DNA of 25,440 nt from positions 1-25,440 of the forward strand of contig CAJUAN010000037.1 of assembly GCA_910584715.1 (NCBI GenBank), in the 5' to 3' direction. Both the position numbers and the translations under genes were made by a program. Source of the stretch: an uncultured Oscillospiraceae bacterium (GTDB lineage: Bacteria; Bacillota; Clostridia; Oscillospirales; Ruminococcaceae). Shown here one piece after another: positions 4,350 to 12,298 of this stretch (positions within the stretch are counted from its first letter, which is position 1; each line of letters opens with the position of its first letter). Below the pieces are notes generated by a model. The model was given only the letters and a program-made list of their open reading frames with translations. It made no database searches and was not told the DNA's origin.

Positions 4350-6941
4350 ATGAGCGATATAACCGACTTCATAAACTCCGACCTCTACCCCCAACTTTTT
4401 AGGGTAGTGGATAGGGCTTTCCCAGAGATGAGCTTCCAACCTTATAGGGGCGGATGGGCTTCCCCTAAGAAGCTAAACCTACAGACCGCCTCCGATGGAC
4501 GCAGGGATAAGAGCGTAATAACACAGCGCAAGCCGAACCGAGTAATAGAGCAGGGAGGAGAGAGCAAGGACTTAATCTCCCTCTACATGGAACACAACAA
4601 CCTATCCCTTATAGAGGCTGTTAAACAGCTTTGCAGTATTGTAGGAATCGAACTCCCCCAGATGGAAAATTCTGGGGATTGGAAAGCCTATAAGGAAAAG
4701 CAGGATAAATTAGAGGAGATAACAAAACGGATGAAAGCGGCTCTCTGGAATCAAGAGGGAGCGGCAGTTTTCGCCTACCTCAACAATGATAGAGGCTACT
4801 CTGATGAGTTTATAAAATGGGCGGAATTTGGCTTCATCCGACAGGAGGAACTCTCAGAACTAAGGCCGCTCTTTGCCTATACCAACAGAGATGGGCAGGA
4901 GATAGGGCTTCCCTCTGGAGTAGGCTCTTATTATACTCTGGCTATACCATACCGCAGCGGAGGCAGGGTAATGGGATTTGTTTTCCGCACCATATCCAAG
5001 GAAGTGAAACCCAAATATAAGGACGCTTTTATATCTGGTACCGCCTCTAAGAGATACCATCTCTTCGGGCTGACGGGGCTTAATCTAACGGGTAATGGAG
5101 AAAGAGACAAAGATATTACTATAGTGGAGGGAGAGATAGACGCTCTTAGAGCCACCTTTGCAGGAGTGGAGAATGTTGTGGCGGCAAGTGGCGGCAACAT
5201 ATCACCAGAAGCCCTCCGAGAGGCAAAGAGACGCGGAGTAATCCGAGTTACACTCCTCTTCGATTATGACGAGACTCCAGAAGCAAGAGCGGCCAACAAC
5301 GCAAAAATTAAGAAAGCTATAGACACCATCCACGCGGAGGGACTTACTCCCTTTGTGGCTACTTTCCCCTCTCCAGATGGCGGCAAGGTAGACGCAGACG
5401 AATATCTAAAACACCACAGCGGAACCGAACTGCAAGAAATAATCCAATGGGCTGAACCCTCTTCCCTTTGGCGCTTCCGACAGATAACAGCGGACGCAAT
5501 AGAGCGGCAGGGCGGAGACGGAGAGGAATGTACCTTTAAGAATCTGGACGAATACAAGCGGCAGACCATAGCTCTCTGCAACGAACCCCAGACGAAACCA
5601 ACCGACCGAGAATTTATTTTCAAGGAATTTTCAGATAGAACGGGCAACTACATATCCAGAGAGACACTCAAAGAGGAAGCAGACCTCCTAAAAATAGCGC
5701 AGGACGCGAACCGACAGAAGCAGGAGACAACAGCTCTGGCAGCGGAAGCTCTACGGCTCGCCAACGATGGGAAAGCGGAGGAAGCTCTGGCTCTTATGCA
5801 GAGGCAGGCTCCAGACCTCCAGAGCATAAGCAAAGAAACCGAATACAGCAGCCTCCTCCTCCTACGCACCGCAGATGAAGAGAGACAGCGTTTCAGAGAG
5901 AGACCTGCCGGAATCCGCACGGGATACGCTTTCTCAACCAAGGACGGGGAAGCAGAGGAGTTTCTACTCCCTACAGGCGCACTTACATACATTTGCGCTC
6001 CGACCTCACACGGCAAAAGCCGAATGTTGGAAAATTTGGCTCTTCGGCTCGCAACCGATGGAACCGAGGGAGATGTGGTATATTTCACCTATGAGGAGGA
6101 CGAGACAGCCGTAAAAGAGCAGCTCCTCAATATCTATGCAAATATGTTGCTCTCCGCTAATAACCTCCGCAGCATAGGCTCCTACTATACCAAACGGAGC
6201 GAAGAGTTTTTCCGCAGGGATGTAGATGTGAAAGAGTTTGAGCGCAAGGAGGCGGCTTTCCTTTCGCTCCTATCCTCTGGCAAGCTAAGAGTAATTTCCA
6301 AGGACTACGACAGCACAGCCCTTATAGGAGCTATAAAGTATCTCCACCGCAACCGAAAGATTAAAGCCGTATTTGTGGACTATGTGCAACTCCTCAACAA
6401 GAGCGGCTCCAGACTTCAACGAAAGGACGAACTCAAACAGATATGCAAGGAACTGATGGATGTTTCCAAAGAAACACAGCTCCCTATAGTGTTGGCAGCT
6501 CAGCTCAACCGACAAGCATTTAGCCCTACAGAAATGGCGGCTCAGAATGTAGCGGAAGCCTCCGACATTGAGCAATCTGCAAATGTGGTAATGCTACTTT
6601 GGAACTCCATAGTTAAACCTCTTCCAGAGAGTAAAAACTACTACGGCAAGACCAACAAGGACGGAGAGCAGACCTTTACTCCAGACGCGCAAAGGATAGA
6701 GGCTAAGGGCTTCCACATAGGGCAGGGCGGCAAAATATATGCTATACTCGCCAAATACCGAGGAGGAGCGCGAAACATGGAGGCTGTTTTTGACTTCAAC
6801 GGAAACACGGGGGCAATTGCACCGAACTACAAGGAACCTCAACCGCAGCAGACCTCTTTCCCGTTTGGCTCCCAGACAGCACAACAAAAGCAGGAATATC
6901 CCTTTATGCCTCCGGCAGATGAGGACTCCGACCCCTTTTAA
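4350..6941 (+). CDS. TOPRIM primase / DnaB-type helicase fusion, module A
   Basis: Counted from ATG 4350 (863 aa), the N-terminal region ends in DLISLYMEHNNLSLIEAVKQ, the segment that follows the zinc ribbon in DnaG-type primases; however, the CHC2/CHCC zinc ligands are absent. A TOPRIM domain follows with EGEIDAL (about 260) and the acidic pair in LLFDYDE (D305, D307), then DADEYL. The C-terminal half is a RecA-like DnaB helicase core: Walker A APTSHGKS (550-557), Walker B AVFVDYVQLL (D677) and the sensor AAQLNRQ (near 718). The protein would unwind and prime the plasmid, as T7 gp4-like enzymes do. I prefer 4350 because module B's homologue starts at the matching point; the in-frame ATG at 4287 would add 21 residues encoded by repeated A/T-rich DNA. 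Confidence 0.9.
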   Translation: MSDITDFINSDLYPQLFRVVDRAFPEMSFQPYRGGWASPKKLNLQTASDGRRDKSVITQRKPNRVIEQGGESKDLISLYMEHNNLSLIEAVKQLCSIVGIELPQMENSGDWKAYKEKQDKLEEITKRMKAALWNQEGAAVFAYLNNDRGYSDEFIKWAEFGFIRQEELSELRPLFAYTNRDGQEIGLPSGVGSYYTLAIPYRSGGRVMGFVFRTISKEVKPKYKDAFISGTASKRYHLFGLTGLNLTGNGERDKDITIVEGEIDALRATFAGVENVVAASGGNISPEALREAKRRGVIRVTLLFDYDETPEARAANNAKIKKAIDTIHAEGLTPFVATFPSPDGGKVDADEYLKHHSGTELQEIIQWAEPSSLWRFRQITADAIERQGGDGEECTFKNLDEYKRQTIALCNEPQTKPTDREFIFKEFSDRTGNYISRETLKEEADLLKIAQDANRQKQETTALAAEALRLANDGKAEEALALMQRQAPDLQSISKETEYSSLLLLRTADEERQRFRERPAGIRTGYAFSTKDGEAEEFLLPTGALTYICAPTSHGKSRMLENLALRLATDGTEGDVVYFTYEEDETAVKEQLLNIYANMLLSANNLRSIGSYYTKRSEEFFRRDVDVKEFERKEAAFLSLLSSGKLRVISKDYDSTALIGAIKYLHRNRKIKAVFVDYVQLLNKSGSRLQRKDELKQICKELMDVSKETQLPIVLAAQLNRQAFSPTEMAAQNVAEASDIEQSANVVMLLWNSIVKPLPESKNYYGKTNKDGEQTFTPDAQRIEAKGFHIGQGGKIYAILAKYRGGARNMEAVFDFNGNTGAIAPNYKEPQPQQTSFPFGSQTAQQKQEYPFMPPADEDSDPF

Positions 6942-6968
6942 TTTCTGTATGAGCGGAAAATATAGTAA

Positions 6969-6997
6969 TACGAAAATATACAACATACGAAAATATA
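6969..6997. repeat. Direct repeat TACGAAAATATA x2 upstream of parA
   Basis: TACGAAAATATA occurs at 6969-6980 and 6986-6997, spaced 17 bp, ending 3 bp before the parA -7 box. Paired repeats at this place are candidate binding sites for ParA or its ribbon-helix-helix partner, either as operator or as part of the centromere. They sit where a -33 element would be. Confidence 0.45.
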
Positions 6998-7000
6998 TAT

Positions 7001-7008
7001 TATCTTTG
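7001..7008 (+). promoter_or_regulatory. Bacteroidetes -7 box TATCTTTG for parA (leaderless spacing)
   Basis: TATCTTTG ends 5 nt before the parA ATG at 7013. The Walker A motif begins only 12 residues after that ATG, so no later start is possible. The message must therefore have almost no leader if this box is used. Confidence 0.65.
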
Positions 7009-7012
7009 CACC

Positions 7013-7789
7013 ATGGCAAAACGAATCACAGCTATATCCAACCATAAGGGAGGAGTAGGTAAGACTACCACAGCGGCAAGCATGGGAGCGGCTCTGGCTT
7101 CCATGGGCTACAAGGTGCTATTGGTAGATTTGGACGCGCAAGCCAACCTCACCTCTTCACTCCTCCAGAATGAAGAGCAGGAGCGCACTACCTACAACGC
7201 ACTAAAGGAGCAGACTTCTCTCCCTATTGTTGAGGTAAAAGAAAATCTATGGCTCACTCCCTCTTCTCTGGATTTGGCAGGAATAGAGTTGGAACTATCT
7301 GGAGCGGTAAGCCGAGAGTATATCCTTAAAGACCTTTTGGAGGAGGTCTCCCCAAATTATGACTTCATATTTCTGGACTGCCCTCCCTCTCTATCACTTT
7401 TAGCCGTGAATGCTTTTGTAGCTTCCACGGATGTAATTATACCTCTGACAGCGGAGGCTCTTCCGTCAAATGGGCTGACGATGATACAGAATGTAATGAA
7501 CGCCACGCGAAAGCGGCTTAATCCGACTCTCACACTCTCTGGAATCATAATAACCAGATGGGAGGGGAGCAACCTTAACAAAATGATAGAGGAGGCTCTG
7601 AGAGATAACTTCGGAGATGTGGTATACTCTACGAAGATAAGGAAAAATGTAGCTTTAGCGGAGGCTCCTCTGGCGAAGCAGGATATTTTCGCCTACAGCA
7701 AGGAGAACTCCAGACGAGGAGAGAGTAACGGCTCCAAGGACTACCAAGCCCTTACAGAAGAGTATCTCCAAAAAATAGGAATCAAGTAA
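7013..7789 (+). CDS. parA: ParA-family partition ATPase, module A
   Basis: 258 aa, a small ParA without the N-terminal HTH seen in the longer plasmid ParA class. Deviant Walker A KGGVGKTT at residues 12-19 with the signature lysine, A' motif LLVDLDAQANL (D39, D41), Walker B FIFLDCPPS (D122), and the ParA core continues through PLTAEALPSNGL. The ATPase forms an ATP-dependent DNA-binding dimer that moves plasmid copies over the nucleoid together with a centromere-binding protein. The next gene (7820) encodes a ribbon-helix-helix protein and is the likely partner. The start is fixed by the Walker A position. Expression probably uses the leaderless promoter at 7001 and may be autoregulated through the repeats at 6969-6997. 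Confidence 0.93.
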   Translation: MAKRITAISNHKGGVGKTTTAASMGAALASMGYKVLLVDLDAQANLTSSLLQNEEQERTTYNALKEQTSLPIVEVKENLWLTPSSLDLAGIELELSGAVSREYILKDLLEEVSPNYDFIFLDCPPSLSLLAVNAFVASTDVIIPLTAEALPSNGLTMIQNVMNATRKRLNPTLTLSGIIITRWEGSNLNKMIEEALRDNFGDVVYSTKIRKNVALAEAPLAKQDIFAYSKENSRRGESNGSKDYQALTEEYLQKIGIK

Positions 7790-7819
7790 TAACGACATAT
7801 CAACCATAAAGAAATAAAT

Positions 7820-8284
7820 ATGGCAAAGAAAGAAATTCTAAGGGGAGCGGCAGCGGCTCTTTTCGGAGGAAACTCACAGCCGGAGGCCGCAGCCACCGAC
7901 AACCGACCGCAGGAGGCGGCAGCCGTCACCATCGAAGAAGAGGTAATTACAGAAGCCTCTCCAGAAGAGGAGGAGGACTTAATTAACTCCATCGAAGATG
8001 AGGAGTTGAAAGCAGCTCTCCACGCCAAGCGGATGGAAAAGAGAGGCAGACCTCCGAAAGCGGCACCTATCCGCAGACGTGAGGCGGAGATATACACTCG
8101 CACCACGTTTGTAATTTCCAGAGAACAGCTCGCCAAGCTCAAAGAGATTTGCTTTCTGGAAACCATCACCATAAAGGACATAATGAACCAACTGATAGGA
8201 GACGCAATCTCCAAGTACGAAGAGACGCACGGAGAAATCAAGCCCAAAGAACACAAGGGCGATGTGAGAACTCTCTTCAAGTAA
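7820..8284 (+). CDS. ParA partner: ribbon-helix-helix protein with AT-hook-like motif, module A
   Basis: 154 aa. Residues 1-16 (KKEILRGAAAALFGG) form a short basic/hydrophobic segment that could stimulate the ParA ATPase. An acidic, alanine/glutamate-rich linker follows (20-70). RGRPPK at 75-80 matches the AT-hook core that inserts into A/T minor grooves. The C-terminal part (94-134: RTTFVISREQLAKLKEI, then IKDIMNQLIGDAISKY) fits a ribbon-helix-helix fold: one strand and two helices. The gene is 30 bp behind parA and lacks a ParB CTPase domain, so this is a ParA/RHH-type system. The module B counterpart (20759) has the same three-part layout. The function is inferred from position and fold pattern. 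Confidence 0.75.
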   Translation: MAKKEILRGAAAALFGGNSQPEAAATDNRPQEAAAVTIEEEVITEASPEEEEDLINSIEDEELKAALHAKRMEKRGRPPKAAPIRRREAEIYTRTTFVISREQLAKLKEICFLETITIKDIMNQLIGDAISKYEETHGEIKPKEHKGDVRTLFK

Positions 8285-8309
8285 TCACCATCTCAAAAAC
8301 TGCAAGACC

Positions 8310-8498
8310 ATGCCGAAAGTAATATTAGACGTAAAACTCTATTCCATGGAGGAGACAGCGCAGCTCTTAGGGATAACCAGACAAACGCTCACAAAGTATA
8401 TCAAGAACGGGAGAGTATTGGCTACCCAGATAGGAGGAACCAAATACATTTCCGAGGACAATTTAAAGAAATTCCTTACAGAACCTCAACCAGAGTAA
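8310..8498 (+). CDS. Small MerR/excisionase-like HTH protein, module A
   Basis: 62 aa, almost entirely one winged HTH domain of the excisionase/MerR type: YSMEETAQLLGITRQTLTKY (11-30), wing GGTKYISEDNLKKFL (42-56). Proteins of this size act as excisionases that bend DNA for tyrosine recombinases, or as local repressors. It follows the ParA partner by 25 bp and its module B counterpart overlaps that gene by 4 bp, so it is probably in the partition operon and could regulate it. Which role applies cannot be read from the sequence. Confidence 0.8.
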   Translation: MPKVILDVKLYSMEETAQLLGITRQTLTKYIKNGRVLATQIGGTKYISEDNLKKFLTEPQPE

Positions 8499-8710
8499 AA
8501 CCGCGACCGAACCGCGCCACGCTCCAACCCACTCTTATGTTAATTCAACATTGAAGAAAGAAAAAGTAAGAGTGAAAATATAGGCATTACTTCCATAAAG
8601 TTTGCATTACAGAAGTTAAAATATTAAGAGCAGGAAGCGGCTCCAGACAAACCGAAAAACAAGGAGGCAACCTCAACCAGAGGCGGCTCTCAACAACACC
8701 ATAAACACCG
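8499..8710. other. Intergenic region with nested inverted repeats and a weak promoter
   Basis: ACTCTTA (8531-8537) and TAAGAGT (8567-8573) enclose the palindrome TTCAACATTGAA (8544-8555). This could be a centromere or operator for the partition genes, or a transcript end. Downstream, TAAAGTTTGCA (about 8597) resembles a -7 box with one extra base, followed by CATTACAGAA, which recurs upstream of the corresponding module B region (about 21412). Confidence 0.45.
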
Positions 8711-9115
8711 ATGGCAGTAACCGAGAAAATACGGCTCCGAGTTATCGAACTACGGGCGGAGGGAGTCTCCTACGACAAAATCTCCAAGGAAGTAGGGATA
8801 GCCAAGCAAACAGCCGTTGACATAGCAAGAGAGCAATTGGACTCCATCTCCACTCTTCAAGCAATCAAGATGGAGGCTATATTTGAGGCGGAGCGCGTAA
8901 ACGCAAGAGGACGCATAGAACAATTAGCGGCTCTCCATACCAGACTACGGGAGGAAATAGAGAGGCGCAATCTGGCAGACCTCCCCACCGAGAAATTAAT
9001 CTCTCTCTTCATCAAAACCTCTGACACTCTCAAAGGAGAAGTATATACTCCAACCATATACAGCTCAAAAGAGCAAGCGGAGCAGGCTTCCCAGAGAATG
9101 CAATGGCAATTTTAA
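8711..9115 (+). CDS. HTH and coiled-coil DNA-binding protein, module A
   Basis: 134 aa. The N-terminus is a resolvase/Hin-type helix-turn-helix (about 8-38: VIELRAEGVSYDKISKEVGI then AKQTAVDIA). Residues 50-95 are long, charged helices (EAIFEAERVNARGRIEQLAA... EEIERRNLADLPTEKLISLF) likely to oligomerise. There is no catalytic domain. An HTH with an oligomerising helical body is also the layout of small terminases, so this is an alternative TerS candidate; a transcription regulator or origin-binding accessory is equally possible. Its stop overlaps the next start by 13 bp, so it is translated with the following two genes in a replication operon that ends in the initiator. The homologue in module B is at 22555. 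Confidence 0.75.
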   Translation: MAVTEKIRLRVIELRAEGVSYDKISKEVGIAKQTAVDIAREQLDSISTLQAIKMEAIFEAERVNARGRIEQLAALHTRLREEIERRNLADLPTEKLISLFIKTSDTLKGEVYTPTIYSSKEQAEQASQRMQWQF

Positions 9116-10170
9116 CAATGGACGAGAAACGAAAAAAGAAATTGGAGGACTCAATGGCTGAGGTAAGAAAAACCGCCGTTGAAGTGGAGGCGGCTCTGCA
9201 AGTAGCTGAAAAGCGCAAGACGCAGGAGCGGCTCTCTAAGCGCACGGCAGAGAGAGAAGAGGCGGAATCACTTAAGACCTCCGAGGAAACCTCTGGCACC
9301 GGAACCCAAACCGATGAAACGGAAATCCACAGCACTCCACACCCTAAAACCTTTGAGGAAATTGTGGAGAGCGGCACTCCAGAAGAGAAAGCCTATTGTC
9401 TAATCCATGATTATGACATGAGGAAAGTTTTCGGACAGAACGCAGGTAAACTCACAAAGAAGCAGAAACAAGCTCTCTTCGATAACTACGATACAATAGA
9501 GAATAGGGAGCTATTTGCGGCTTATGTTGAACTCTACAGCGACCTTAGTACCTACCAAGAGAAACTCTCTTTTGTGTTTAAGCAATACCAGATAGAAATA
9601 TCTTTGCTCGCCAATCTCCTACAAAAATGGGAAATGCTCGACAAGCAAGCAGCCCTGTTAACCATCCTACTCCACGAAGAGCAGGAGAAAAAACAACCAA
9701 AATCCCCAGAGACTTTCCTTAAAGACATTAACTCCATGGCAGGAAATAAGGATGTATCCTTTGCTCTGGATGGTGACAGGGTAGTAGCAGACATAATGCA
9801 GGAAGAGGGGCTATATACCCAGATTAAACGGCAAGCGACAAAAGTGGCTCAACACACCAGAATTGTAAAAGCCTATGTTGAGGTAGTGGAGAACTTTATC
9901 TCTAAAGGAAAATTCTGGCTCTTCCAACCGATGAGGATGGAGTTTACTATAGAAAACTTCAAGGAGGAACGCTTTGCACGGAGTCTGATAGATAAGAAAT
10001 TTTTCCGCTCCGAACTTAACTATAAGAAGATAGACCAAGGTCTACCCGTTACAGAGGAGGAGGAAATATTGGCTATTGTACCAGACTATATCGAAGAGGA
10101 AACCGACCCCAACGCTTTCGATTACGCAACCAAAGGATTAGCTCACATACGCAATGGCAAGACGCTCTAA
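9103..10170 (+). CDS. Hypothetical helical protein upstream of rep, module A
   Basis: 355 aa. The first 80 residues are highly charged and probably coiled coil, then a low-complexity Thr/Ser/Glu stretch (about 58-85). The body (90-355) is predicted-looking helical with segments such as TPEEKAYCLIHDYDMRK and YVELYSDLSTYQEKLSFVFKQY. These segments align by pattern with the module B protein at 23304 (TPKQKAIIVCRDWV, YNVYAEVAPIIGLAIAQY), which lacks the charged N-terminus. No known domain or catalytic motif is recognised. It overlaps the upstream gene by 13 bp and the initiator by 17 bp, so it is probably made together with the initiator and may assist replication or copy control. ATG 9118 is an alternative start. 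Confidence 0.75.
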   Translation: MAILTMDEKRKKKLEDSMAEVRKTAVEVEAALQVAEKRKTQERLSKRTAEREEAESLKTSEETSGTGTQTDETEIHSTPHPKTFEEIVESGTPEEKAYCLIHDYDMRKVFGQNAGKLTKKQKQALFDNYDTIENRELFAAYVELYSDLSTYQEKLSFVFKQYQIEISLLANLLQKWEMLDKQAALLTILLHEEQEKKQPKSPETFLKDINSMAGNKDVSFALDGDRVVADIMQEEGLYTQIKRQATKVAQHTRIVKAYVEVVENFISKGKFWLFQPMRMEFTIENFKEERFARSLIDKKFFRSELNYKKIDQGLPVTEEEEILAIVPDYIEEETDPNAFDYATKGLAHIRNGKTL

Positions 10171-11269
10171 CAAAATAAATACACCCCCAGAAAAAACTCC
10201 TATAGAAGAAGTCAAGGCTCTGGCTGATGTGGGAAATATTATGGAATCTCTTCCAGAGGCTCCAGAATTTTCCGCACCAACAACAGACATGGACGCGGAA
10301 GTGGGACGGCAGCTCAAAATCTCCAAATTGGAAGCAATCGAAGAGAAAGCCGCAGCAGCCACCCTCAAAGAAACTTTCAAATACGGCAGAGAGGGGGAGC
10401 TACAGCTCGCCAAGGTAGACCGCGACCTCTTCACCGAGATAGAAGAGAAAGATAGCGGAAATTATATTGTATCTGGAATAGAGCGCAAAGTTACACTCTT
10501 CGACTTTGAAAGTTTGTCTTTGGGATTAGGACGCATACTCTACAACCAGAGTGTAACTTTCGGCAACGAAAAGGAAAACTCTGGAATCTCCAAGGGGAAA
10601 GCTGTAGCCCTCAATGAGCAATCCAACGGAGACTATTACAAGGGAGAAATAGTTGTTACCCTCAACGAGATATGCAGGAGCAGCTACGGAGGCAAGGCTC
10701 CAACAACGGCAGAGAAAAAAGCGATAGAGGCTCTATTAGCCACTCTTCACCACCAACCAGTTAAAATCACTTTCCCAAATGGAGACTCTCTGGAGGTGCC
10801 TCTTTGCGTCACTTTGGGTAAATACAAGCGCAAAAAGGATGAGGCTACTTTCTACCATCTCCGCCTCCATCCGATATTTTGCCACAATGTGCAGAAGAAT
10901 TTCTCCGAGTTTCCACAAGACATTATGGAGAGACTTATGGCAGCGACCAAGAGAACCTCACCCCAACACCTCCGCCTCCTCAAACTATTGGGGAGACAAG
11001 ATAAGCGCAAACCATTTTACCGTACTATAGAAACCCTTTGTGAGGAGCTGATGATAGATTGGGAGGTTTTCAAGAAAAACCGCGCAAGATTTGAGAAGAG
11101 GCTTCTATCTCTCTTCGATGAAATAAAAGCTACCGACATATTAGCCTCCTACGAAGTTGAGAGACGCTCCATAAGGGGGAAAGCCAAATGGATAACAAAT
11201 GTAGTTTTCCATCTCAATCCAGACTTCCCACGCAAGAGAAAATCTCTCCCTCCAAGTGACAAAGAATAG
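10154..11269 (+). CDS. Replication initiator protein, module A
   Basis: 371 aa, directly followed (15 bp) by four 22-bp iterons, which is the main evidence for an initiator role. Residues 1-95 are a disordered, charged leader. From about 105 the protein has mixed strand/helix segments compatible with the two winged-helix domains of iteron-binding initiators (Rep_3/RepB-like): VTLFDFESLSLGLGRILYNQ, IVVTLNEICRSSYGG, TFYHLRLHPIFC, then a basic C-terminal domain with SPQHLRLLKLLGRQDKRKPF and LCEELMIDWEVFKKNRARF. It would bind the iterons, open the origin and load the helicase. Module B's protein at 24142 shows the same order of segments but is strongly diverged, in line with its different iterons. 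Family assignment is by pattern and context. Confidence 0.75.
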   Translation: MARRSNKINTPPEKTPIEEVKALADVGNIMESLPEAPEFSAPTTDMDAEVGRQLKISKLEAIEEKAAAATLKETFKYGREGELQLAKVDRDLFTEIEEKDSGNYIVSGIERKVTLFDFESLSLGLGRILYNQSVTFGNEKENSGISKGKAVALNEQSNGDYYKGEIVVTLNEICRSSYGGKAPTTAEKKAIEALLATLHHQPVKITFPNGDSLEVPLCVTLGKYKRKKDEATFYHLRLHPIFCHNVQKNFSEFPQDIMERLMAATKRTSPQHLRLLKLLGRQDKRKPFYRTIETLCEELMIDWEVFKKNRARFEKRLLSLFDEIKATDILASYEVERRSIRGKAKWITNVVFHLNPDFPRKRKSLPPSDKE

Positions 11270-11284
11270 ACCCCCCTCCACACC

Positions 11285-11372
11285 AAGGGGGGTATCAACT
11301 GAGGAAAAGGGGGGTATCAACTGAGGAAAAGGGGGGTATCAACTGAGGAAAAGGGGGGTATCAACTGAGGAA
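11285..11372. repeat. Module A iterons, complete array of four 22-bp copies
   Basis: Units begin at 11285, 11307, 11329 and 11351, each with GGGGGGTATCAACTGAGG and an A-run. The array starts 15 bp after the initiator stop codon. The inverted core GTTGATAC is at 11390-11397. Four tandem copies plus one inverted half-site is a usual iteron origin layout. Confidence 0.9.
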
Positions 11373-11466
11373 AACACTTTTTTAGACGCGTTGATACTCA
11401 AAGAGTTACGCCACCTCAAAAATTCCTATAGTCTTTATAGTCTTTATAGACTAAATAACAGAGAGA

Positions 11467-11494
11467 AAAAAGCCTTTGCTTACGCAGGCTTTTT
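11467..11494 (+). terminator. Terminator downstream of module A rep and iterons
   Basis: Same hairpin as 161-188: AAAAAGCCT and AGGCTTTTT around a 10-nt loop with a T-run. It lies 198 bp after the initiator stop and probably ends the initiator operon while leaving the iterons transcribed. Confidence 0.7.
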
Positions 11495-11696
11495 CCCTCT
11501 TTACAACGGAGGAGAAATCTCCAAGGGATGAGGCTCCACGATTACGGCAAGGGGATTGCTCTGGCAGGAGTTATTAATTTCGATATATGACTCTTTAAGG
11601 AGTAAAACCTCTATATAACAGATAATTACAGCTAAAATATAAAAGTATGGATTTTCAAGAATTTAAAGATAATGCAGGATGGAGAGTAACAGCCTC

Positions 11697-11704
11697 TATC
11701 TTTG
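11697..11704 (+). promoter_or_regulatory. Bacteroidetes -7 box TATCTTTG, second copy
   Basis: Identical to 391-398, 5 nt upstream of the ATG at 11709; leaderless spacing. Confidence 0.55.
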
Positions 11705-11708
11705 CAGT

Positions 11709-11849
11709 ATGGAAAAATATTTTGTACCAGAAGAACCTCTATTTTCATCCGTGATTACTTTCTTTGAGGATGATATGGAAAGGCAAATAACAGAAACAAC
11801 CGACCGCATGGAGACGGCTTCTCTTCGTTATGATTATGACGGACGTTGA
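11709..11849 (+). CDS. Small acidic hypothetical protein, 46 aa (second copy)
   Basis: Identical in DNA to 403-543: the TATCTTTG box ends 5 nt before the start, and the stop overlaps the next gene. The function is unknown. Confidence 0.4.
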   Translation: MEKYFVPEEPLFSSVITFFEDDMERQITETTDRMETASLRYDYDGR

Positions 11850-12228
11850 AAGATGGCAATATGAGGCAGCCGAATGCAGACGGCTCCGAGACCTCTGCAC
11901 CATCCGCGCCAATCTGGAGCAGATGGTGTGGGAGATATGCACGTTTGATATTTTGGAGCTGTATTATAAACACCCCTCTACGGGGCGATGGCTTCTCCGA
12001 CCTCCGCACCGCCTTTCCAGAAGAGCGCGAAACTTTATCCGTACTATTAAGGTAGACCAAAGGACGGGCGCAGTTACATACGACTTCCAGAGCAAAAGCA
12101 AGGCTCTGGCTATGCTGATAAGGTTGAAGGGATGGGACAGGCCACAACCCCCAAAAATAGAGGTTAAACAGCGAACACGGAAATTAATACTTAATCCGCT
12201 TAATTTCAATCTGGCGGAATCCGCATAA
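11830..12228 (+). CDS. Small-terminase-like protein, 132 aa (second copy)
   Basis: Identical to the product of 524-922: resembles the C-terminal half of phage small terminases (IRTIKVD, TGAVTYDF, KALAMLIRLKGW) but without an N-terminal HTH. ATG 11836 is an alternative start. The identity gives no independent evidence for selection. Confidence 0.6.
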   Translation: MIMTDVERWQYEAAECRRLRDLCTIRANLEQMVWEICTFDILELYYKHPSTGRWLLRPPHRLSRRARNFIRTIKVDQRTGAVTYDFQSKSKALAMLIRLKGWDRPQPPKIEVKQRTRKLILNPLNFNLAESA

Positions 12229-12298
12229 CCCCCAAGAATACCTCTATATTCCCTAATAATTTCGGCTGATTTAGACGGCTCCAGATAAAATATTTTCC

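Larger units (their letters stand above)
11373..11708. other. Non-coding region after the iterons, second copy
   Basis: Identical to 67-402: inverted half-iteron (11390-11397), 9-bp tandem repeat (11427-11453), terminator (11467-11494), A/T-rich stretch and the -7 box at 11697-11704. In this position it directly follows the module A initiator and complete iteron array, so this is the clearer view of the module A origin. Confidence 0.5.

Noticed and set aside
9030..9377. 115-codon - strand frame, and similar antisense frames across the window
   Set aside because: All lie opposite well-supported + strand genes and show no promoter, start context or recognisable product.
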